Source: Arthrobotrys musiformis
Lineage: Eukaryota; Ascomycota; Orbiliomycetes; Orbiliales; Orbiliaceae
Direction: 5' to 3'
DNA length: 64,000 nt
Assembly: GCA_036971715.1 (NCBI GenBank)
Contig: JAVHJL010000007.1
Location: 1,426,001 to 1,490,000 of the forward strand
Below, piece after piece: positions 10,863 through 21,351 of this stretch (position 1 is the stretch's first letter; the number at the start of each line of letters is the position of its first letter). A program made the translations under genes and the position numbers. Below the pieces are notes generated by a model. That model was not told the DNA's origin. It did not search any database and was given only the letters and a program-made list of their open reading frames with translations.

Positions 10863-12100
10863 TCATGCAGCGACGCATAGATACGTTTTCGCCCACATTT
10901 TCGAACAATCTTTGCCGATTGCTGGATTCCATGCAAACAACTGGGCCATCGTGACTTTTGGATGCCTCTTTAGAATATGCTGACAAGTTTCTCCTTGCTT
11001 GACGAGAGTCCAACCTTTGCAGTTTTTGGTCTGGCCTGGTTGAATAGGGCTAGGGGTGGGGTTCGCCGGAGCGGGTTTGGTAGTGCTTGGGGGCGCCGCT
11101 GGTCCAACGATACAGAGAAAGTAATGGGCAATCAGTCCGCTACAGTCTGCTTTGACGGAAGGATTCCACCGAACCAGATCTTTGAGCGTAGATTTGACGT
11201 CACGATTTCTGTCGAGAATGGCTTGGCAAGTATCGCCACTTCTGATGAATGCCCACTTCTTGCAATTCTTCGTCGTGTTCGCACCGATGGGAGAGGGAGT
11301 CCCATCGGCTGGAGGGGCTTTCGTGGTGGTTGGGGTTGGGGTACCACCAATGATGCCGACGCAAAGATAATTATCCGCCCACATATTCGTGCATTGCGCT
11401 CCGATTGCGCGGTTCCATTTGAATAGGATGTCAATACTGAGCTTGTATTTCGAAACAATGTCTTGGCATGATTGCCCCGACGCTACAAGATGGAATTTGT
11501 TGCAGTTCGCAATCATGCCGGATTGTATTGGAGAAGGTGTGGAGACACCGTTCCCCGGAACTGTGGGCTTCGGGCTCTCCTTGGTGGTTGGGTTCGGGTT
11601 CGGGGCCGGGGTCGTGGTCTTGGGCGGTGGTGGCGGCGGTGGCGGCACATAAACGCAATAGGAAGTGCCTGGTCGAATTAATTTATCGCAATCCCCACTC
11701 GCCAGACTTGGATTCTACCATGCACGAGATGTGGTTGTTAATGTCAATATATAATGTATTTTCGATACGTTCCGCTTAACTTACCCATTTGATGAAATCG
11801 TCGACAGATATCGTATTTAACGCCGCAACAACGACACAACTGTCGCCTTCAATTGGGGTAAACCACTTAGAACATCCTGCTATGGCCGTCGCGGCGGCTG
11901 AAAGAGGCGAATTCTGGCGCTCTATATTAATATTACAGCACTGTTAGTCACCCGCACACGGGACCATTTCCGCGAGACACGCAAGGCAGGGGTATAGATA
12001 TAGAATTCCAACCTCGCAAGAATTTCGGCGACTGAGGAACATATGCATGACAGCTATTGAGTAGCTCAAGGCTAACGAGAGCGATAAGATACCGGTACAT
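10863..12100 (-). CDS. Secreted four-LysM protein (LysM effector type)
   Basis: Exon 3 is 10863-11714 and exon 2 is 11785-11921; they join in phase 0 across a GTAAGT..TAG intron that splits the first LysM. Exon 1 starts at 12100 and encodes a signal peptide (MYRYLIALVSLELLNSCHA); its 3' end is uncertain, near 12012 if the donor is GTTGGA. Four LysM-type modules are visible, each with a paired-Cys framework (for example W-x-x-x-x-x-GDSC ... NPS ... C). Modules 2-4 are separated by T/P-rich linkers, and a nine-proline run follows module 1. LysM modules bind chitin oligomers; secreted fungal LysM proteins commonly shield hyphae or sequester chitin fragments from host receptors. It lies about 3.4 kb from a LysM chitinase, the common fungal pairing. 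Exon 1-2 junction is the weakest part. Confidence 0.8.
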
Positions 12101-13524
12101 GATGACGATAAATGTGTAATAAAACGTTGAGGCTTTTGAGAGATAGCGAAGAAGACAGAGCTAGAGCATCTAGCTATGCAACGGCCAATATTTTCGCACG
12201 GTCAGATATTACAATTTCATGCATGATTCGGGAACATACTTTGAACTTTATAGCCCTTCTTCAATGTCCGTACATGACTCAAAAAGAATATGTCTGGATC
12301 CTAAACAATAGACTGAACTACTGCTATGTTGTTTTGGTGAGCCGTACTAGATCGTCTTGGAACTGCATGGCTTCTTGGATTTGAGGCTAATGGCTACTCA
12401 TCAAGATCGTGTACGCGATGTACGCATGTACGTACGCCATTGTTTGAAGAGAAAATTCTCGATATCTGCGCTCCGTGTCTCGTACCCAGGCCGGCCTCGC
12501 TTTTGCGAGAATGCTGTGCCATCTAAAATATATATTACATGGCTTGGATCCAATTCTAGTTTCCTTTTTTATAGCTTGGTTCGGTCGTCGGCTCGGGAGT
12601 TACATTAGTGCGGGTGCAAAGGAAGAAGGAGATTGTAAGCGCAAGACCGAATTTGTAGCGCAGCTGCGCAAGCGGTCTAGTTACCGATGCCCGATGGCAA
12701 GCTTTAACCTTGAGCCTCACAGTAAGACATTGATGCCGCCAAGATTAGGTCAGCTCGTATAAAAATCAAAACCCTATTTTCATGCAGGGTCCGACATAAC
12801 CTCCTGGAATAGGTAGTAGGCCGTCAGGCCAGGCACGGCCCGGCTCCCGTATTTATTTCGAGATAAGAAATTTGTCTTGCCAGCCTCGTATAAGTCAGGG
12901 GTATTGAAAATCTGTTAAAATTTGTGCATGAGCACGAGGATATATATCGCGTTAATCGTGTGATCTTGGCCTCAAAGGGCTTCTTTCGTTCGCGTTCCAA
13001 CGGTTCTTGTCGACAAATCAATTAGTATCAATACGGTAATTAAACGTGCCAAGTGCGCTTAAGGGTAGCGAGTTAGTTCAAGTAGGCAGGTGGTACTTAA
13101 TCCCAGCGCCGCGCAGCGTCGGCTTACCGATTCTGTTCTTGCTTCTGCCCTTTAAGGCCTCTATAGTTTCACATTCCTTCCTAATTGTCACTAGAACAAA
13201 CAGTTTCCTGGTAGGCTACAGGCGTTCGATACACCTGATACAGCACGCTCGGCCAAGAACCGTGACCAAGCCTAGTGGATGATTATGCTCATGATGCGTG
13301 ATGGCGATGGCAATGCAATCCATTATTCTTTTCTTGACAACCGCTGCCATTAACTGCTGCTATCAATCACCCAGCCTAAGACTATCAATCACTATCTCGA
13401 GCTCTACCGCCTTAATAGCCTCATTCTCGAATATCGATTCGATATCGACCAGCGAGTCTTCAGATAACTCGAACCAACAACGAAAGAAAACAACAACAAA
13501 AACAACAACAAAAACAACACAGTC
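12101..13524. other. Intergenic region
   Basis: No supported gene. A GTCTCGTACCCAGG sequence at about 12476-12489, followed by a TTTTGCGAGA arm, is a GTCTCG-family site without a clear flanking duplication. The last 40 nt before 13525 are a CAA/AACAAC-rich leader, simple sequence typical of a fungal 5' UTR. Confidence 0.5.
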
Positions 13525-14334
13525 ATGCATCTCCTCTCTGCTGCTTGGTCCCTCATCGGCTCCTTGGCCTATCTAGGGGCCGTCGCCAATGCCGCCGGGG
13601 TTCTGGACTTTGGCATCGTCTTTCCGCGTCCCAACGAGACATATGCGCCGACTGACAAGTTTCCTGTCGTCTTTGCACTGCAAAATGCAGCACTGGCCAA
13701 AAATCTTGGACTAGTTATCAACACGTTCGTCCGCAGTGGTCCCGATTTGCTAAGCGGACTAGATGGCGCGGACGCCAAACACGACCTGAAATCTGCCAAC
13801 TTCACGACCAGCGAGCCCTACTTTGTATACCACTTTTTGAACATCACTGGGGAGGGCCTTTACGAGCTGTTCTCCACCACTTCTTGGGCACGTTGCGATG
13901 AGAGAGATAATGAGGTGATCATTACCAGAAATTCCTCGAACTTACTCGCCCGCTTTGAAATCAAGAAAGGCGCGCAAATGGTTGATCTTGTCGCTGCTAC
14001 GGCAGATAACACCAAAACCTGTCCCACTCAAGGATTTGCCCTCAACGTGACAGACGAAACCCGGGAAGCTCCGGAACCTTGGGACTATCGACCGTCTGGT
14101 ACTTGCGCAGTGTTAAACTCTTCTTCTCCGACCCCAACTGCGAACCCCTGCCGGGTCAAGATTGACTCGGCCGCCTCTGAAAGCATGTACGCCGCTTTGC
14201 ATACCGCACTATGCAAGGGTCTAAACCCACCTGCCGACTGCCCAAAAGAAACTTCTGCTGCTCAACAGGTGGCCGTTGCGAGTATCGTAAGCATCGCAGC
14301 CGCTTTGGGCGCGGTTGGTTTTCTTCTTGCCTAA
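13525..14334 (+). CDS. DUF7136-type secreted, GPI-anchored surface protein
   Basis: Single exon, 269 residues. Residues 1-23 form a signal peptide. Mature residues start with the family-typical GVLDFGIVFPRPNETYAPT. Several N-glycosylation sequons (NFT, NIT, NSS, NVT) and conserved cysteines follow. The last 20 residues are hydrophobic (VASIVSIAAALGAVGFLLA) with small residues before them, consistent with a GPI-attachment signal. Biochemical function of the family is not established. It lies between the LysM protein and the LysM chitinase, so a cell-surface role is likely; any functional link is inference. Confidence 0.75.
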   Translation: MHLLSAAWSLIGSLAYLGAVANAAGVLDFGIVFPRPNETYAPTDKFPVVFALQNAALAKNLGLVINTFVRSGPDLLSGLDGADAKHDLKSANFTTSEPYFVYHFLNITGEGLYELFSTTSWARCDERDNEVIITRNSSNLLARFEIKKGAQMVDLVAATADNTKTCPTQGFALNVTDETREAPEPWDYRPSGTCAVLNSSSPTPTANPCRVKIDSAASESMYAALHTALCKGLNPPADCPKETSAAQQVAVASIVSIAAALGAVGFLLA

Positions 14335-15504
14335 TTAGGGTTCATGACGGTCGAAAAACTGGCTAGATCAACCCCGCTGTCATACCTTCACTTGGCACCT
14401 TCCTTTCTCTCTCTTCTATATATATATGCACGCTTAAGTTTAACCCCTCCTTTTTTTTGCCACTTAAGCCACGCCCGCGCTAATTTTGCACCCTCAAAAT
14501 ATTGCCCGTGTCCATTCTGTAAATCGACAGTTTTATACTGGTAAACTCATGGTCCAGAATATATAGCGGTAGATTTCGGTTGTATAATCGCTCAAGATAT
14601 CAATGCCTGGATTCCGGCGTAAGCATATAGTTTTAGCTATCTATATATACCTCCAAGTCTGGTTCCTAACCCAATAAACACTACTCTTAGATCGAAAATA
14701 AATCTTACAATCAGACGATGTTGAGCCTATAACCACAATATAACGCCAAATTAATTTCGAGGCCGCGTGGTTTCGTCCATGTTGGGGGGAAATACTGCGA
14801 CGAAAGTGAAAGACAACCGAAATAGTTAAACCCTGGCTTGTTTACGAATATACAACTACCTTTCCTGGCTGGTATTACTCCGTCGCCTATTTAATTGATT
14901 TGAATTCAACTATCTTTTACCTCCCAAGCATGCTTATGACTACCTGATCTTCACTTTCACATGCACATTTGCATACCATCTCGGGGAGGTTACTCGTGGT
15001 ATGTATGTGCGTGTGCGGCGAAGTCGCTTAATTTCTAGAAGAAGCAGGACCCCCTGGCCCTCGTATTCCGTACTGCCCAGCTGTCCTACCCTTGCCGTAA
15101 GCGGTGTTACCGGCCGGCCTAACCTGCGGCCTTTTTCCAAGATGTTGTTTGCTTTACGGCGGACGGGTTCTAAGTGTCTCGGCGCCTATTGGGGCTCCCT
15201 TTTTCCTCTAGTCGGTAAACTGAGCCTCAATAGTAGAGGATAGGGTCAGTTGGAGCAAGACCAGGTCAGATCATAACTGCAGCGGAGGCCCTACTTAAGA
15301 CGCTGTGCTCTTCCACACCAAGAGCCGAATATATTCCGACATCTAGCGGCGTACCTTTAATTATAGAAGTACATTGATATGCATAGCTTGCAACCCCAAT
15401 GCTCTCACCTCTAGTTTAGAAACATCCAGAGCACAACTACCTAATACGGCTGCCCCCATCGAGGCGCCCTCAATACAATATCGTTCCTCAGGCTGCCTGG
15501 AATC
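14335..15504. other. Intergenic region upstream of the chitinase
   Basis: No supported gene; short frames are not backed by domains or splice sites. It presumably holds the terminator of the DUF7136 gene and the promoter of the chitinase. Confidence 0.5.
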
Positions 15505-18500
15505 ATGGTTACTCCATCATGGCTCGCGGCGGCAGCTGGGGCTTTTATTCTCGCACCAGGAGCTGTGGCGTTCATCCCCCCAGTTGGGACGGTTCTACGG
15601 CCTGTCGACTTTTGCCCCGAACGATGTGCCATTTCCGGCCCGAGCCCCGGAAATTGGTCCGTCTACCCCAACTTCAGACTGATCGAGAGGTGTCAACAGA
15701 CCATGTTTTATTCATTTAACATATACGACCCTGTTGACGACCCAGATACCAATCATCGCATTCAGGCTTGTTCCTCCTACGGCGTTGACTTCTCCAGTAT
15801 ACCGCCACAGCCGGTGGACCCGAAGCTTGTCGAGTCCGCCAAATCTGTCGACGTCGATTTTGAGCTAGGCTGGTGGAGTGAAGGCTTTGATCTCGCTAAA
15901 CCTGCAATTCAATCGCTCGTGCGGCAGATTCGCGACTATATTGACAATGGCCACGGAGCTTTGGGTGAGCCCTTCATTTTTTTCGGTCAGTCCGGCCAAG
16001 CTACTATTGGTGTTTACATTGGCGAAGGTCTGCTGAGGCAAAGCCTCAGTACCTCTGCCCTTCAGGGTTTCGAAAACATCCTGGACACTTTTAATGTCTC
16101 CACGCCCAGTTTGGCCATGCAACTCTGCGGCCATGGCTATGACAGTACACATATATTTGGTATTGCGGTTGCTAGCGATGCCACATTCACTCCAATCCAA
16201 GACGCTATAAAATCCTGGCACAATGCAACATGTCTGTCGTTTGTCGGAACGAAAAACGTTCCCGGCAAGGCTACCTTCACTACTCCTCTTTTGAACGTCG
16301 CCATACCAATCAACTCAACCGTGCTCGATATAGACACTAAGCCCCTTCAAGCACGAGCAAATTGCAGGACAATTCAGGTAGAATCTGGCGATGGTTGTGC
16401 GCAATTGGCGGCTAAGTGCCGTATATCAGGTGCCGACTTCACCAAGTATAACCCTGGCATCTGTGCCAAACTGAAGCCAAAGCAGCACGTGTGCTGTTCT
16501 AGCGGCACCCTTCCCGATTTACGCCCTAAGCCTAACAAGGATGGGTCGTGTTTCGCATACAAGATCGAGAAAGGCGAAAGTTGCGATAGCCTTGCAGCCC
16601 AGTACGGACTGACGGTAGATCAGATCAAGGGCTTCAACAAGAAAACGTGGGGGTGGGTTGGATGCAACCCGCTCTTTGCTGGTGCTAGGATTTGTCTGAG
16701 CACAGGAAGCCCCCCGTTTCCCGCCCCAATTCCCAATGCTGTCTGTGGCCCGCAGAAGCCCGGTTCCACCCCCCCACCAGCCGGCTCCAACATCGCTGAC
16801 CTTAACCCCTGCCCCCTGAACGCCTGTTGCAACATCTGGGGCCAATGCGGCCTCACTAAGGACTTCTGCGTTGACACTAACACTGGCGCGCCAGGGACGG
16901 CCAAGCCTGGCACCTACGGCTGCATTTCCAACTGCGGTCTTGATGTGATTCCAGGGAACGGAAACGGCGCTATGAGGATTGCCTACTTCCAAGGTTACGG
17001 GATGAGCCGCAAGTGCCTTTACCAGGATGCCCTCCAGATCGATGCTTCGAAATACACCCATATTCACTTTGGATTTGGTACTTTGACACCTTCTTACGAG
17101 GTCGAGGTCGGAGATAAGCTATCTTCATATCAATTCACAGAGTTCAAGCGCATTACGGGTGCTAAAAGGATCTTGTCTTTTGGTGGCTGGGAGTTCTCGA
17201 CCGCCCCTAGGACATACAAGATTTTCCGCGAAGGTGTTAAGGATCAAAACCGCTTGAAGATGGCTACTAAAATCGCTGATTTTATCAAGAAACACGATCT
17301 GGATGGTGTTGATATCGACTGGGAATACCCAGGTGCGCCAGATCTGCCAGATTTCGATCCTGGTAAGGCTGAGGATGGCCCCAACTACTTACGTTTCCTT
17401 GCCGTACTGAAAAGCCTGCTACCTGGTAAAACGGTCGCCATCGCCGCCCCCGCCTCATACTGGTATCTGAAGCAGTTTCCTATAAAGGGAATCAGCATGA
17501 TCGTTGACTATATCGTCTACATGACGTACGACCTCCACGGACAATGGGATGCCCAGAACCAATGGGCCCAGGAGGGTTGCTCTACCGGTAACTGCCTTCG
17601 CAGTCAAGTCAACCTGACAGAAACCATGCAGTCACTAGCTATGATTACCAAAGCGGGCGTCCCTGGGAACAAAATCGTCGTCGGCGTAACAAGTTATGGG
17701 CGCTCGTTCGGGATGGAAAAGCCAGGTTGCTGGGGTCCTAACTGCAAGTTCACTGGAACTCGCCTACAGTCTCACGCAACGCCGGGGAGATGTACTGGCA
17801 CCGGCGGGTATATTGCAGATGCTGAAATCAATGAAATCATACGGGGAACGGGTCCTAATGGTAAGAGCCGCGTGGTAACCCAGTTTCTAGACCCGGGCAG
17901 TAACACCGATATCCTTGTTTATGACAACAACCAATGGGTCGGATATATGAGCGCGGCTACAAAACAGACCCGCACCGCCATTTACAAGAGGTTGGGCATG
18001 GCAGGTACTACGGACTGGGCCGTTGACCTACAAGAATTCCACACCCCTCCCAGGCCGGTGAAGGATTGGCCTGCCTTCATTGCACTGGCAGCCAGCGGAG
18101 CTAACCCAAAGCAAGACACCACGACCATCGGCAAATGGAGGTCTTTTCAATGTACGCACCCCGCTATCGTAAAACCATCTGAATGGACACCGTCAGAGCG
18201 CTGGAAGGTCCTAGACGCGGACAGCGCTTGGAAAGAGGTTGTAACCAAATGGTTCAACACCGACAGGCACAACAGACGGACATTCATTCAGTCGGCGGCC
18301 GAAACGCTTAGAATGGGCGGTGACTACGCCTGCGATACATTTGAAGAGGGTGAAGACAAATGCCACTCAGCGTCAGAGTGCGAGAAAGGCCTTGATGGCC
18401 CTGAATCTGGGCCAGCGGCTTCCCTTATTTGGGCTTCGCTGACTAAAATACACAGAATGCACCATGCATACTATAAGCGTATGAGTGCCATAACGGGGAT

Positions 18501-19893
18501 ATACGGACTAAGCGTCGACGATATGGAGAAAACCTTCGCTCCAGTGCCGGAGCCCAAGACCAACCAATGGCTCAATATCTTCATTGATCTTATCACCATT
18601 GGAACCCTCACGACTGCTGCGCCCTTCTTCAACATGGTCCTGAAGCAGATGCCTGCCTTTGCTAAGACTTCGACGTATGACAATGCAAAGGACACAGCTT
18701 TGACCCTCATCGGCCAGTCTACAACCCTGGCAAAGGACGCTCTGAGTAGTCCTCCGTCCAGCCCGTGGACTCCACATGAACAAGACAAATTCTCCAACTA
18801 CATGGGCCAAGTCATTTTGGGCTGGATGAAAGACACGGAACGCACCGTCAAGAGGACATTCAACGGCAGCGAGGAGACTGTCAAAGCGCTCGGGGCCGCC
18901 ATTGCGGACGGAAAACTCATCGATGGCAAATGGGACGGTGACGCTCAGCCACCAGCTAGCGAGACTCCAGAGACCGACCTGCGATCCAACATTCTCAAGT
19001 CTTTTTACGTCTTCTCCATTCCGATCCTATGGAGGCGTTCCAAGACTTTTGCCTTTATCATGGACTCGGGCGCTAACTGCGACGGGAGACCCCTCGAAAA
19101 ATACCTCGAGGATAGTACCGCTGACAAGACGGGTGTCTGTTATGAAGGAAGACGTTATTACCTGGTCCACCCACAAGGAGAGGCCCAGATATGCAAGTGC
19201 CAGAGGTTAACTGACATCGGGCCCTGCCAGCCTGCTTGTCGGGACCAGAAGTTCTCCGCCCCTCCAGGTATAGACGATCTCGCAAGGTTCAACGGAATTA
19301 CCAAGGAGGACTTAGTGATTGGTTCCGTGCGCACCTGGCTTCACAGAGGAAAGACCAACGAAGCCGGCCGTATAGACTTCAATGACAACTCGGTCCGACG
19401 CCAGCTAGCCGAGGCGGACTTGACAACGCCAGGGATTATCCAGCTCCCTGTTTGCGGCCCCGACCGCGCCTTCCAGTCCTGGAAAACGTCTTCGCAGGGC
19501 AGCAGCGCTAACTACCCCTGCGATGTCCCCCCGGGTATAGACAAGTGCCGCGATTCTTCTTTTGAGGACCGGACGAGTGGCGCCTCCCCCTTGGTTTCGG
19601 ACTGCCTACAAATCATTAGAAATATCGAAGGTAACGCACAAACGGAGTGGACGCACAGCATCACCGGTCACCGCACGATTCTTCAGTATGGCTCGTGCAA
19701 GTTTGGCATTGAGCGAACGGGTGGAACCGGTGGCGCGGTGCAGTTCCAGGTTGGTGGCCAGGATGTCATCGACGTTATCAACGATTCAGTCAGGCGATAC
19801 GGCGGTAACGGTAAGGTCGGCGCCGAGGGCGTCATGTCATGCGTCGGCACAACTGCTGGTACTCGCGTGGATGTGAAATGGGGCCTCTTCTAA
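15505..19893 (+). CDS. Modular chitinase: 2 LysM + hevein + GH18 + Hce2
   Basis: One uninterrupted exon of 1462 residues. The start at 15505 gives a signal peptide (residues 1-22). Domains in order: an N-terminal region of unknown fold (23-285); LysM 1 (about 287-331) and LysM 2 (349-398), both Cys-rich; a hevein-type chitin-binding module (433-475, CPLNACCNIWGQCG); a GH18 catalytic domain (about 490-850) with the full DxxDxDxE signature D600-GV-D603-I-D605-W-E607, so the acid/base Glu is present; a linker of about 500 residues without recognised domains; and a C-terminal Hce2 (Ecp2-homologue) module from about 1365. This is the killer-toxin-like, subgroup C chitinase architecture, in which Hce2 fused to GH18 is known. 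It should cleave chitin outside the cell. It appears intact, unlike several neighbours. Confidence 0.9.
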   Translation: MVTPSWLAAAAGAFILAPGAVAFIPPVGTVLRPVDFCPERCAISGPSPGNWSVYPNFRLIERCQQTMFYSFNIYDPVDDPDTNHRIQACSSYGVDFSSIPPQPVDPKLVESAKSVDVDFELGWWSEGFDLAKPAIQSLVRQIRDYIDNGHGALGEPFIFFGQSGQATIGVYIGEGLLRQSLSTSALQGFENILDTFNVSTPSLAMQLCGHGYDSTHIFGIAVASDATFTPIQDAIKSWHNATCLSFVGTKNVPGKATFTTPLLNVAIPINSTVLDIDTKPLQARANCRTIQVESGDGCAQLAAKCRISGADFTKYNPGICAKLKPKQHVCCSSGTLPDLRPKPNKDGSCFAYKIEKGESCDSLAAQYGLTVDQIKGFNKKTWGWVGCNPLFAGARICLSTGSPPFPAPIPNAVCGPQKPGSTPPPAGSNIADLNPCPLNACCNIWGQCGLTKDFCVDTNTGAPGTAKPGTYGCISNCGLDVIPGNGNGAMRIAYFQGYGMSRKCLYQDALQIDASKYTHIHFGFGTLTPSYEVEVGDKLSSYQFTEFKRITGAKRILSFGGWEFSTAPRTYKIFREGVKDQNRLKMATKIADFIKKHDLDGVDIDWEYPGAPDLPDFDPGKAEDGPNYLRFLAVLKSLLPGKTVAIAAPASYWYLKQFPIKGISMIVDYIVYMTYDLHGQWDAQNQWAQEGCSTGNCLRSQVNLTETMQSLAMITKAGVPGNKIVVGVTSYGRSFGMEKPGCWGPNCKFTGTRLQSHATPGRCTGTGGYIADAEINEIIRGTGPNGKSRVVTQFLDPGSNTDILVYDNNQWVGYMSAATKQTRTAIYKRLGMAGTTDWAVDLQEFHTPPRPVKDWPAFIALAASGANPKQDTTTIGKWRSFQCTHPAIVKPSEWTPSERWKVLDADSAWKEVVTKWFNTDRHNRRTFIQSAAETLRMGGDYACDTFEEGEDKCHSASECEKGLDGPESGPAASLIWASLTKIHRMHHAYYKRMSAITGIYGLSVDDMEKTFAPVPEPKTNQWLNIFIDLITIGTLTTAAPFFNMVLKQMPAFAKTSTYDNAKDTALTLIGQSTTLAKDALSSPPSSPWTPHEQDKFSNYMGQVILGWMKDTERTVKRTFNGSEETVKALGAAIADGKLIDGKWDGDAQPPASETPETDLRSNILKSFYVFSIPILWRRSKTFAFIMDSGANCDGRPLEKYLEDSTADKTGVCYEGRRYYLVHPQGEAQICKCQRLTDIGPCQPACRDQKFSAPPGIDDLARFNGITKEDLVIGSVRTWLHRGKTNEAGRIDFNDNSVRRQLAEADLTTPGIIQLPVCGPDRAFQSWKTSSQGSSANYPCDVPPGIDKCRDSSFEDRTSGASPLVSDCLQIIRNIEGNAQTEWTHSITGHRTILQYGSCKFGIERTGGTGGAVQFQVGGQDVIDVINDSVRRYGGNGKVGAEGVMSCVGTTAGTRVDVKWGLF

Positions 19894-21351
19894 AGACATA
19901 GCCTCCCCGATACAAAACTTGCCACATTCATAGATTCATTTCAAAATTTTTTCCCATATTCTTTCTAGAGGAAACGTCCGGTCCGACATACGGTACTGGA
20001 CTTCATCGCAATAAGCTAAGAACAATCTTTATATAAAATGTAATATGAAACTACCTGTATATATATATAATTTGTAAATAGTCTCATTATTCTACCATTA
20101 AAACTAAGGTCTTGAAGCAGTTACTTTCATTGACGGCCGGCGTCAACTGTCGATATCGACCTATTATTGATCCCTTGAGACAAATCCCCCAGGCGTTATA
20201 GCTTCCGAATAGGGTATGTCGCGATCGCAATATCATATTCTGCACACACATCAGCACATTCCCCGCTATGAGGCAGTGGTCTCAAAATAGCTTTTGTGTG
20301 AATCAAGCCTGGGTTAAGCCAGGCAAGCCGAGCCAATACCGCATGCCCAACTAGCAAGATATGCTATAGTACTATAAAGTATTAAAATCTGGTATAAGCG
20401 TTTAGCAGAGCCTAATGGGATCTATCAAAATACAACAAAGCCTCGTGAAACTTGATTGATCCTGGGGAAAAGTATTAAGTCGTTGATAGTTAGCATAGCC
20501 ACCCTGGGTGGGGCTCGGAACGAGATCAGTTAGCATCGATATCTAGTACATATGATGGCTAAATATGAGTATTTAGCCTCCGCCATGGCGACTAACTCTG
20601 TTTGAGGCTCTTTATGGATTCCTTTGGCTTAATTGGGAGCCTTTGGCTCTGAGACGAGGTATACGTCAGATGTAACGAAATCTACCAACTCAATTAAATA
20701 ACCTCGACGCTACCAGCTATTTGAAGTGAATTACTTGGTAAGTAGAATAGAACTACGGTAAGGCTAGCCTACTTCTAATATCGTTCACACAACATATAAA
20801 ATATTTCCCCTGGAGTCTTTTAGAGTAGGGCTCAATATTTTTGAGAAGTAAGAATGTAATACAACTACGCCAGCCTGGTCTCGTACCCGGACTGCACAAA
20901 ACCCATCCCTACTTTGCCTAAATTACGGCAAATTTATAAATTCGTTGTGGCCATTCTATATATTGATTGACCTCTCCCATTTTTACTTCTACACTCCGGC
21001 TGCGACTATAAATAAATTATTCTTAGTATACTAGTAGTGCTGGTGACCACTTCAGAAAGAGGTTTTTGGCGTACGCCGCAGCTACTAAGCTAGAGATAAA
21101 GCTGAAGATCTAAGAGGGCAATTCGAGGAGTTCGAGATCGATTAAAACTTTAGTCTTGATTGGTCCGCATCCGGGTACCCATCAATGGGGGATGTAGCAG
21201 ACATCCGGGGGCAAGACTAGGTCACAGTTAGCTACAGGTCGTAGCGGCACTTAAGTCAGAACGAGTGGTAGCTGCATAAGAGAACCATAAACTATCAACC
21301 CCGGCCCCTCTTTAAGAAAGTTGTTTAAATTACAGCCAGAAATATGAAGGA
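19894..21351. other. AT-rich intergenic region
   Basis: No supported gene. It holds the strong mini-insertion at 20488-20536 and a second GTCTCG-family site (TGGTCTCGTACCCGGA, about 20876-20891) without a visible duplication. Confidence 0.5.
20488..20536 (-). mobile_element. Mini-insertion 5: 31-bp core with 9-bp direct repeats
   Basis: The core at 20497-20527 is flanked by perfect AGTTAGCAT (20488-20496 and 20528-20536). Read on the minus strand it begins GATCTCGTTCCGAG and ends in the ACCCAGGGTGG segment also present at 49888-49921. Intergenic position. Confidence 0.7.
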
